From positions 1 through 64,000 of the forward strand of contig NZ_BCUL01000002.1 in NCBI RefSeq assembly GCF_001591265.1: a stretch of 64,000 nucleotides of DNA, given 5' to 3'. Positions 1 to 7,209 of the stretch are shown here, one piece after another; position 1 is the stretch's first letter; each line of letters begins with the position of its first letter. The position numbers and the translations under genes were made by a program. Source of the DNA: Moraxella atlantae NBRC 14588. Lineage in GTDB: Bacteria; Pseudomonadota; Gammaproteobacteria; Pseudomonadales; Moraxellaceae. A model generated the notes under the pieces. It saw nothing but the letters and a program-made list of their open reading frames with translations, did no database searches and had not been told where the DNA came from.

Positions 1-1
1 T

Positions 2-2116
2 TTGTTCACAGGCACGCGTGGGGTAGGTAAGACCACAATTGCGCGGATTTTGGCAAAGTGTCTCAACTGTGAAACGGGTATCACCAGCGAGCCATGCGGC
101 GTGTGCAATACCTGTCAAGCGATTGATGCAGGGCGGTTTATTGATTTGATTGAAATTGATGCCGCCTCACGCACCAAAGTGGAAGACACACGCGAGCTAC
201 TCGACAACGTGCCATATGCGCCAACGCAGGGGCGCTACAAGGTATATTTGATTGACGAAGTGCATATGCTGTCTACGCACAGCTTTAACGCGCTGCTCAA
301 AACCCTTGAAGAGCCGCCCGAGCACGTCAAGTTTTTGCTTGCCACCACCGATCCACAAAAATTGCCCGTGACGATTATTTCACGCTGTTTGCAATTTGTC
401 TTGCGCCCGATGCTTGCTAACCAGTTGGTGGTATATCTTGGGCAAATTTTGCGGCAAGAGAACATCGGCTTTGATGAGGCTGCGCTGTGGCAACTGGCAA
501 ACAGTGCCAAAGGTTCGGTGCGTGATGCGCTGTCTTTGACTGATCAAGCGATTGCGTTTGGCGGTGGAGTGATTCATGCGGACACCATCGAGCAGATGTT
601 GGGCTTGATCGACCAAGCTGATTTGGTGGCGTTGTTGTCGGCGATTGCGACGCAGCAGCTGGATGCGGTCAGTACTATGATGCGCCAATTACGCGCGCAA
701 GTGGTCGATGCCAAAGCGGTGATGGACACGTTGGCAGATATCTTGCACCAAGTAGCGTTGGTGCAGGTGTTACCAGCGTTGGATTTAGCAGCGGATATGG
801 GCTTGCCTGCGCATGAGGCGGATAAACTGGTCACGCTTGCCCGTCAGATTGCCCCGCCGTTGGTGCAGCTATATTATGACATCATCGTCAAGGCGCGTGA
901 GCAATTGGCGTTGGCAAATACGCCCCAACAAGCACTCGATATGTGTTTGCTGCGCTTGTTGGCATTCAAGCCGCTTGCACCGCAGTTTGTGCCTGTCGCT
1001 AAACCCAATTTAACAAGTTTGCCCAATCCAAATAGCCCAAACAGTCCAGACGCACCGACACCCAATCCATCACTGGACGATAGGCAACAGGCGACCGACA
1101 AGCAAAACATCAGCCCAATGGCTGTCAGTCAGTCATTCACTGATGTGCCAACCTTTGCCGATTCTAACTATTCATTCAACACTCGTACCGAAACGTTATC
1201 TTCAGCGACCCAAGAATCTGATAGCGCATTTGTCCAAGTGCAAGATCAGCCAAATGCAAATTTAGGCACAGATTTTGAAGAAAATTTAAAAACAACCAAT
1301 CAACCGCCAGTCTTATCAAGTGATGCATCTACCAAGCCTGTGCCAAACGTTGAACCACCCGTTAAAAATGTGGCGAACAAGCTGACATTCGATGGCAGCG
1401 AACATTTCAATTTAGCGGCGCAAGATACGAGTTTGGGCAAATCAGAGCAGCCAAATATTGATACGTCATCACAAGCATTGGCAGAGGCTGCACCTGCGTT
1501 GGCTGACGACAAGCCAAATGTGAACACAGCTCAAGCTGCAGATATAAACGCAAAAAATTTACCTGACAGCGACGCACAGGCACTGTCGTTGTTTGATGCC
1601 CTGCCATCCGCTGCGCTACCCAGCACCCAGCACCCACCACAAGTAGTAGTAACTTCGCCGTTTGACCTGCTGCGTCCCACCGAGCAGGTACTTGATGGTG
1701 ATTGGACACCTGCCAAATGGGATTATTGGGTATATCAAGCGCGTGAAAACAGCTGGCTTAACAAAGATGAGCTGACCCTTGCCAAACAGGGTAACATGCA
1801 AGGCGCGATTCATGGTGTCAGTGAATTTACCACTGCCGACGCTGTGTTGGGCAAGAGTGGAGCGTTTGAACAATTGGTCAAAGCGTTGAGTCGGCAATTT
1901 AGCGGTATCACAGTTACGCTAACCCTCACCGAGCAACAACCTGTGTTTAATACGCCCGAACAGGCCGATGATCAACGTAAGCGACAGGCGCATGATCTTG
2001 CTTGCGTGCAAATCAGCCAAAGCCCCGTCATGCAGGCACTAAGCGCACGCGCACCCCTTGAGAATGTTGTCGTATCATTGCATCCGCATAGCGCCGATGC
2101 CAGTCAGTCACCATGA
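2..2116 (+). CDS. dnaX: DNA polymerase III subunit tau/gamma (5' truncated by window edge)
   Basis: This is the clamp-loader ATPase of the replicative polymerase; the frame is open to the window edge, so the N-terminus lies outside. The first visible residues are the Walker A motif (GVGKTT, residues 7-12 of the visible part), followed by zinc-module cysteines (C20, C23, C32, C35, C38), Walker B DEVH near residue 86 and the SRC sensor-1 motif near 128. The codon at position 2 is TTG and is almost certainly internal (the family reads LFTGTRGVGKTT here). After about residue 335 comes a long Pro/Ser/Asn/Asp-rich linker, then a C-terminal domain from about 555 resembling the tau tail that binds the polymerase. 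A possible -1 slippery stretch at 1282-1291 lies within the linker (see findings). The domain assignment is secure; production of a gamma form is inference. Confidence 0.97.
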   Translation: MFTGTRGVGKTTIARILAKCLNCETGITSEPCGVCNTCQAIDAGRFIDLIEIDAASRTKVEDTRELLDNVPYAPTQGRYKVYLIDEVHMLSTHSFNALLKTLEEPPEHVKFLLATTDPQKLPVTIISRCLQFVLRPMLANQLVVYLGQILRQENIGFDEAALWQLANSAKGSVRDALSLTDQAIAFGGGVIHADTIEQMLGLIDQADLVALLSAIATQQLDAVSTMMRQLRAQVVDAKAVMDTLADILHQVALVQVLPALDLAADMGLPAHEADKLVTLARQIAPPLVQLYYDIIVKAREQLALANTPQQALDMCLLRLLAFKPLAPQFVPVAKPNLTSLPNPNSPNSPDAPTPNPSLDDRQQATDKQNISPMAVSQSFTDVPTFADSNYSFNTRTETLSSATQESDSAFVQVQDQPNANLGTDFEENLKTTNQPPVLSSDASTKPVPNVEPPVKNVANKLTFDGSEHFNLAAQDTSLGKSEQPNIDTSSQALAEAAPALADDKPNVNTAQAADINAKNLPDSDAQALSLFDALPSAALPSTQHPPQVVVTSPFDLLRPTEQVLDGDWTPAKWDYWVYQARENSWLNKDELTLAKQGNMQGAIHGVSEFTTADAVLGKSGAFEQLVKALSRQFSGITVTLTLTEQQPVFNTPEQADDQRKRQAHDLACVQISQSPVMQALSARAPLENVVVSLHPHSADASQSP
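1282..1323 (+). promoter_or_regulatory. Candidate -1 ribosomal frameshift site in dnaX
   Basis: In the dnaX reading frame the bases 1282-1288 read A AAT TTA and 1285-1291 read T TTA AAA, both fitting the X XXY YYZ slippery pattern. A slip into the -1 frame reaches a TGA at 1321-1323 after about eleven codons. That would give a product with the ATPase domains but no tau tail, ending close to where E. coli gamma ends. No stimulatory stem-loop was verified, so this is a hypothesis. Confidence 0.3.
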
Positions 2117-2269
2117 TGCGCTACGGGTGTGCAACTTTGTTTAGCTATTATTTTTGGTTAGCTGTTCATCGGGTGAATGTTTAGCTAAATTGTATTTTTT
2201 TAGCAAGAAATTTTTACAAAGCTACAATAAAATTTTGGTAGGATTGTTTAAATCTATTTCATAAATGCG

Positions 2270-2299
2270 TATAATACAGCCTTAACGTTACAACGTTAA
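2270..2299 (+). promoter_or_regulatory. -10 box and inverted repeat upstream of LysR-family gene
   Basis: A perfect TATAAT lies at 2270-2275. Immediately downstream is an 8-bp perfect inverted repeat, TTAACGTT at 2282-2289 and AACGTTAA at 2292-2299, separated by two bases. A possible -35 (TTGTTT, 2244-2249) is 20 bp from the -10, longer than ideal. The repeat overlaps the expected start of transcription, where an operator or an autoregulatory LysR site could lie. The regulatory role is inferred. Confidence 0.45.
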
Positions 2300-2333
2300 A
2301 CCATCAGTTTTACGACACACAACTAGGTTTATT

Positions 2334-3233
2334 ATGTTAGATAATTTAAGAGGTATGGCGGTATTCGCCAGTGTGGTGCGTCATGGCTCGTTCAGCGGTG
2401 CCGCCAAAGAATTGGGTATCACAACCAGCGCGGTCAGCCAACAAATTCGCTCTCTTGAAAATGACTTGGGCGTGGTGCTGCTCCACCGCTCAACCCGTAA
2501 GCTCAGCTTAACTGAAGCGGGTGCAAGCTTTTATGAAAGTGCCAAAGATGTGGTGGCGGCAGCCGAGCAAGGACGTATTCGCGTCAATCAGCTGCGTGAC
2601 GAGCTAGCAGGTAATCTGCGCATTGCGACCACACCAGAAATCGCGGTCAATCACTTGTTGCCTGCGTTGTCATCGTGGATGGCGGCACACGATGACTTGA
2701 CGATTCATTTTGAGGCGGACAACCAATACGTAGATTTGATTGAAGAGCGCATTGACATTGCGCTGCGTATGACCCCTGTGCAAAATGACACCAGTGTTTC
2801 GATGACCCCTTTGACAGAAGTGCGTCAGCTACTCGTGGCATCGCCCGATTACTTGCGCCAGTTTGGTAAAATTACCGATCCTAAGGCACTTAGTGAACTA
2901 CAAATTATCGGTATCAGTCTGCTCAAAGACCCTATGCAATTGGATTTGACCAGTGTTGAGGGCGGCAAAAAAACTCGCGTCAAACTCAACTCACGTATTC
3001 AAACCAATAACGTCATGATGGCAACCACGTTGGCAAAAGAAGGGCATGGTGTGGTGCGTTTGATGTCATTGGATGTTCAAAAAGAATTGGCAAATGGCGA
3101 GTTGGTCGAGGTGCTACCAGGCTATCAGCTACCTAGCTATATGTTATACGCTGTCACGCCTAACCGCGAGCAACAACCTGCTAAAATCATACGCTGTCTT
3201 GAAGTTTTGACAAAATACTTTAGCAAAATCTAG
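2334..3233 (+). CDS. LysR-family transcriptional regulator
   Basis: A 299-residue LysR-type DNA-binding regulator. Residues 1-60 form the winged helix-turn-helix (AAKELGITTSAVSQQIRSLE, then HRSTRKLSLTEAG), followed by a linker helix and a periplasmic-binding-like effector domain from about residue 90. The length is typical of the CrgA/AaeR-like branch. It is monocistronic: its own -10 box lies upstream and an intrinsic terminator follows at 3257. The nearest genes (dnaX upstream, a minus-strand lipoprotein downstream) give no firm hint of the regulon or the effector, so no gene symbol is offered. Confidence 0.92.
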   Translation: MLDNLRGMAVFASVVRHGSFSGAAKELGITTSAVSQQIRSLENDLGVVLLHRSTRKLSLTEAGASFYESAKDVVAAAEQGRIRVNQLRDELAGNLRIATTPEIAVNHLLPALSSWMAAHDDLTIHFEADNQYVDLIEERIDIALRMTPVQNDTSVSMTPLTEVRQLLVASPDYLRQFGKITDPKALSELQIIGISLLKDPMQLDLTSVEGGKKTRVKLNSRIQTNNVMMATTLAKEGHGVVRLMSLDVQKELANGELVEVLPGYQLPSYMLYAVTPNREQQPAKIIRCLEVLTKYFSKI

Positions 3234-3256
3234 TGTTTTATGTGCATGTGATAGTT

Positions 3257-3289
3257 AAAACGGCTTGTTCATGATAAGCCGTTTTTTTT
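3257..3289 (+). terminator. Intrinsic terminator of the LysR-family gene
   Basis: A 10-bp perfect stem (3257-3266 with 3276-3285, core AACGGCTT/AAGCCGTT) with a 9-nt loop runs into a T tract ending at 3289. It lies 24 bp after the stop codon of the LysR gene. Confidence 0.85.
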
Positions 3290-3371
3290 GTGACGATGTT
3301 TGGCTAAGTTTATGCAAGATTTAACCAAGTTTTGTCAAGGCGCGTACTGATTAGAACAGCATATTGTTGGC

Positions 3372-5741
3372 TTAAATCTTGCTTGCTGCCTTGTTCATTG
3401 TCTTGTTGGGTGTTGGGTATTCACGCAACTGGCGGCGCAAAATCCGACGCAATTCTAAAATCGCTTGCGGATCGGTATGGATATCGTGCTTACCGCTAAA
3501 GATTTTCTCGCTTTCTGCGCCGTCTAGGTGTGAGCTGCTGTAAGGCACTACGCCATCGGATATATTGCCTGTCACCTCTGTTTTGACTTGCTGCAAAAGC
3601 TGCTGATTTTCGTCGAGACGTGCTTGCGCGGCTTGCAAATTGGCAGAATTATAAAACGTTACAGTTGGGCTGTCGGCGGCGGCTTTGCTTTGCTGCAACG
3701 CGTTGAGCAAGTCCTTATCATTGGCACTAATCAATACATTGGTCGTAACACGTGGAGTGACGCGTAGGTTTTTGGTCAGCTGAACAAAAAACGATTGATC
3801 GCTAAGCTGACTTGCACCATTTTGCAAAAATAGCCCTGCCAGTGGGTTGTTTGCCAATTCACCTTCGGTAAAAATACTGGTCAAGTTTTGGCTAACGGTT
3901 TGCAAAAAACCTGCAGGCAAATGGATCAAACGACGCAGCGCACGCGCAAACCAGCGATCGGCAAAGTCTGTACCACGAAATGGTGCGTTGATAAAAATTG
4001 CCCGATCGACTTGCGGCATGGCATGGAGTATAAAGCGGTCGTTAAACGCATCACGGCTGGTAACCGTTTGTTCAAGCTGGCGCATGGCATAGGCGTCGGG
4101 TGCGCTCGGGTTTTGGTTGATCAGATCACGCAGGTGTGGGCGCAGATCATCATTTGACACCAACATCCGCCCGATGACACCGCCTAGGCTATGCCCAATT
4201 AGCACCGCATGTTGGCTGGCAGGCGCACTGCCTGTTGGATCGACTTGTTTAAACGCAGCTTGCAGCAGTTCGGCGATTTGATAGCGGTTTTCTAAAATCG
4301 GCAGATTGGTTGGATAAAACACTTGCCAAACTTGGTAGTTATCGCGCAATGTCGGGTCATTAAAAATATCATTGGTCAGACTAATCCACGTCTCAGGGCT
4401 TGATGCCAAGCCGTGTAGCATGATGATGACGCGTTTGTTGGGATCGTACGGCTCTAGCATAAACACATGCGGCTGGGTGGTCTGAAAGTTTTTGCTCAGC
4501 ATGTTAAGCTTGCTAATTGGGCTTAGTGAGTTGTCACTTAACCACATGCCGTACGCCGCCGAAAAATTTGCTGATAAGGCGACAGGCTGACCTAGCACGG
4601 TGGTACGCTGTGTTTCAAACGGGTCATAGATACTCAAGGTAAAGTCACGGGTTTTGAGCAGCGTGTCTAGATCATTGCCTTGCGGTATCAACAGCAAAGT
4701 CACGGGCAAGTGTCCTAGCGTATGAATCCGTTCTTGCAAAGATAGATTGTTACGTTGGCTGTTTAAAATTTGATTACGCACCGATACCGTGTAGCGGTCA
4801 TCCAAAATCATCACATAATCAACACCAAAACCATCGCGGCGGCTGATGCTGTTAAACTTCGATAGATTGATTTGGTTACTAGACACTAGGCGCGTTGGTG
4901 AGTGTGCTTTCTCGGTTGATACCTGCCCCAGATTGATCTGAATACGGTTGTCATTGACTTGATAACTTGGCTTGAATCTATTTTCATACAGCCGATCGCC
5001 CAGCTCATCCAAGGCAGCGTTATAAATATCTTTAATTTGCACATCGCGCTCACGCGGCGGATAAATGGTTTGGCTGTCACGGCTAGCTGCCGTGAGACTG
5101 GTTTCCAAATCTGTATTTGTGTTTGGTGAGTTATCTATATGTTCAGGTTTTTGGATCCAATCGTACATCAAATAAATATAAGCAAAGCGTACAGCTTGCA
5201 GCATGCTATCTTCAAGTGCTGCTTGGCAATCTATCGGACGCTCACCAGTTTTGGGATCGGGTGGGGGCGGCGTGTCACTGACATACTGTTTGGCATAGTC
5301 GGTCGCCAGTTCGCGTGGCGATGGGCTGCAGCGATAGCCATCTTTGAACCGCAAAGCAGCAGAATAAAACAGCTCACTGTACGCGCCATACAAGGATTTA
5401 TCATTGCTAAAATTCGCTTTTTGCAAGCTGACAATGCAGCGCGGCATATCAGCCAAGCAGTCATCGGCCTGTAACCCTGCGCCAAGCAAACGGCTTTGGG
5501 TGTCATTGCTTAGGCGTTGGCTGGTTAATACATCGGCGCGTTGTGCCATGATGGCTTGCGCGGTGCTGCGTTTGCCAACGGGGATGGTTTGACAAGCGGC
5601 CAAAGACAGCAGACTGACCGCGCCCAACATACCAAGACCCAAACGCCATAACCGATTGAGCCGATAGGGCATTAAAGCAAGCGGCTGGTTGTTGGGTTGC
5701 TTATCTGGGATTGGATGAAACGCAAAGGTATTAACATTCAT
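3372..5741 (-). CDS. Large lipoprotein with C-terminal alpha/beta-hydrolase domain
   Basis: A 789-residue predicted envelope lipoprotein. A hydrophobic stretch followed by a lipobox (LSLAAC) puts the lipidated Cys at about residue 49. If translation starts at the internal ATG at 5672, the signal peptide has a normal length (about 26 residues), so that start may be the real one; neither start has a clear ribosome-binding site. The N-terminal half (about 50-430) has no motif I recognise. The C-terminal half is an alpha/beta hydrolase: an oxyanion-loop HG (MLHGLASSPETW, about 440) and the nucleophile elbow GHSLGG (about 518), with a candidate acid and a His near the C-terminus (SSHLDG; KHDIHTD). 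The substrate is unknown; a lipase/esterase acting at the outer membrane is plausible. It is probably a single-gene unit. Confidence 0.85.
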   Translation of the reverse strand: MNVNTFAFHPIPDKQPNNQPLALMPYRLNRLWRLGLGMLGAVSLLSLAACQTIPVGKRSTAQAIMAQRADVLTSQRLSNDTQSRLLGAGLQADDCLADMPRCIVSLQKANFSNDKSLYGAYSELFYSAALRFKDGYRCSPSPRELATDYAKQYVSDTPPPPDPKTGERPIDCQAALEDSMLQAVRFAYIYLMYDWIQKPEHIDNSPNTNTDLETSLTAASRDSQTIYPPRERDVQIKDIYNAALDELGDRLYENRFKPSYQVNDNRIQINLGQVSTEKAHSPTRLVSSNQINLSKFNSISRRDGFGVDYVMILDDRYTVSVRNQILNSQRNNLSLQERIHTLGHLPVTLLLIPQGNDLDTLLKTRDFTLSIYDPFETQRTTVLGQPVALSANFSAAYGMWLSDNSLSPISKLNMLSKNFQTTQPHVFMLEPYDPNKRVIIMLHGLASSPETWISLTNDIFNDPTLRDNYQVWQVFYPTNLPILENRYQIAELLQAAFKQVDPTGSAPASQHAVLIGHSLGGVIGRMLVSNDDLRPHLRDLINQNPSAPDAYAMRQLEQTVTSRDAFNDRFILHAMPQVDRAIFINAPFRGTDFADRWFARALRRLIHLPAGFLQTVSQNLTSIFTEGELANNPLAGLFLQNGASQLSDQSFFVQLTKNLRVTPRVTTNVLISANDKDLLNALQQSKAAADSPTVTFYNSANLQAAQARLDENQQLLQQVKTEVTGNISDGVVPYSSSHLDGAESEKIFSGKHDIHTDPQAILELRRILRRQLREYPTPNKTMNKAASKI

Positions 5742-5835
5742 GAAGCGGGCACTAAAGAGGAAATTAAGCGCAAATTTTTGACTAACAGCTTGATCAAGGT
5801 GACGAAACAGTACGCTATTTTACCCAACTTAACGC

Positions 5836-5868
5836 ACAAAAAATACCCTATCAAACTGACTGATAGGG
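5836..5868 (-). terminator. Intrinsic terminator of the minus-strand TPR-like gene
   Basis: An 8-bp perfect stem (5846-5853 with 5861-5868, CCCTATCA/TGATAGGG) with a 7-nt loop is followed on the minus strand by TATTTTTTG (plus 5836-5844). It sits about 70 bp beyond the stop of the gene ending at 5936. Confidence 0.75.
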
Positions 5869-5935
5869 CACATGAAACATTATACTAAACCACGGTTGGG
5901 TCTAGATAAACCTGCTCAATAAGCAAGCACACCAA

Positions 5936-6886
5936 TTAGCGTTGGGTGGTAGCAGCAGGGATTTCCCAAATGTAGTATTTACCGCTGTTGACGATGGCAA
6001 GCTGGGCATCGATGTACGGATCGTTTGGATTTTGCGCTTTAAATTCATTCAAACGGCGAATGGCATTGTCGCGCTTATCATCAAGCAAATCAGCCTGTGC
6101 CAAGCTTTGGGTCGCCTCTTTATAGCCCATGCGCTCGGCTTTTTCTAAGTATTTAGCCCCTTCTTGAAAGCCGCCACCTTCTGCCAACATCGCGCCATAC
6201 AAAAAATTAGCCTCTGCGCTATCGTTGAGTCTCATCGCGCGCGTGACATAGTTGCTCGCGCGTACGGCATAATTTGAGCCCAAATCAAGGTTGCGTCCCA
6301 TGGCATTGAGTTTGGCGGCGCGTAGCAACACCTCGTACGATGCATCAGGGCGCGCGGCATACGGCTCAATCCAGCCTGTTAGCTGTTTTAGACGTTGGGT
6401 GGTGTTGTAGCGATCGGTACGATTGGCAAACACAGGTGGATAGTGACGTGCTTTGGGTGATGCTTCTGCCAAAAAGTCATCAACAACGCTGACATCCAGC
6501 ATCGTACCGTTGGCATTGGTGGTGGCAGGTACAATCACAGTAGGTACGGTGGTCACCTCGCTAAGGCTCAGCGTGGGCATAGCAACATTGCGTAAGCCTT
6601 GAGCAGCAATATCTGTACCCACCCAAGACACGGCATTGGCTTTAGGATAGCTAATCGTGGTCAAGCCAGGCTCAGCAGATAAGATCACCAGATCATCAGA
6701 AGTTACTGGATTTACAACAACTTCAGAGCCTTGCGCGGTACTGCTAGGCGGTATTTTTGCGGCTTTTTTGGCATTAATTTTGCTTGCGCTGGAGGTGGCG
6801 CGTGGTTTGGCAGCTTGGGCAGGCAATGGCGCAAGCAGGCTAGCACAGGCGATAGCAATCAAAGTAGGGGCAAAACGTTGCAACAT
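5936..6886 (-). CDS. Exported tetratricopeptide-like repeat protein of unknown function
   Basis: A 316-residue protein with a clear Sec signal peptide (basic start, hydrophobic core, AQA cleavage site near residue 26). A Lys/Ala/Ser-rich, probably disordered stretch follows. From about residue 190 to the end there are helical pairs of TPR/Sel1 character (NYVTRAMRLNDSAEANFLYG, then EGAKYLEKAERMGYKEA, then NAIRRLNEFKAQNPNDPYID). Start: ATG with AAGGA 9 bases upstream. TPR proteins at this location usually act as scaffolds, but nothing here names a partner. It has its own terminator and is not in an operon with the lipoprotein gene. Confidence 0.8.
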   Translation of the reverse strand: MLQRFAPTLIAIACASLLAPLPAQAAKPRATSSASKINAKKAAKIPPSSTAQGSEVVVNPVTSDDLVILSAEPGLTTISYPKANAVSWVGTDIAAQGLRNVAMPTLSLSEVTTVPTVIVPATTNANGTMLDVSVVDDFLAEASPKARHYPPVFANRTDRYNTTQRLKQLTGWIEPYAARPDASYEVLLRAAKLNAMGRNLDLGSNYAVRASNYVTRAMRLNDSAEANFLYGAMLAEGGGFQEGAKYLEKAERMGYKEATQSLAQADLLDDKRDNAIRRLNEFKAQNPNDPYIDAQLAIVNSGKYYIWEIPAATTQR

Positions 6887-7154
6887 ACAATCAATCCTTA
6901 CAAAACACCGTTTATGATGATCTACGCATGATTATCTACGGTGCGTCGGTTATTTGTGATGAAATAGGTGAGTAAACAGTTATTAAAAACAGTTATTAAT
7001 TACAACACCGCCTTGTGGTAAGCCGTTGGGGCTGTCGTCTCAAAGCGGCATAATAAATACGATGACGCAAAATTGCCGCCATGTCAGTAGTAGGATTGTT
7101 AAACTTACTTCAGCCAACCACTACACAGGTGATGATAGCGACTCGATATTTGTC
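6887..7154. other. Non-coding gap upstream of the TPR-like gene
   Basis: No credible gene is seen here. Nearest the TPR-like gene are two almost identical 13-base direct repeats, ATGATGATCTACG at 6914-6926 and ATGATTATCTACG at 6928-6940 (12 of 13 bases match), 28 bp or more upstream of its ATG on the minus strand. They could be a tandem regulator site. The remainder shows nothing I can name. Confidence 0.4.
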
Positions 7155-7187
7155 AGCAGATTTTAGATAGTGAGTCTAAAATCTGCT
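7155..7187 (-). terminator. Perfect 13-bp hairpin downstream of PBP1a
   Basis: Bases 7155-7167 pair perfectly with 7175-7187 (outer AGCAGATTTTA/TAAAATCTGCT) around a 7-nt loop. It lies 22 bp beyond the PBP1a stop codon. The minus-strand sequence after the stem (GACAAATATC) has no real T run, so it could be a weak terminator or an mRNA 3'-end stabiliser. Confidence 0.5.
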
Positions 7188-7209
7188 ATTGGCGCAAACA
7201 AAACGCCTG

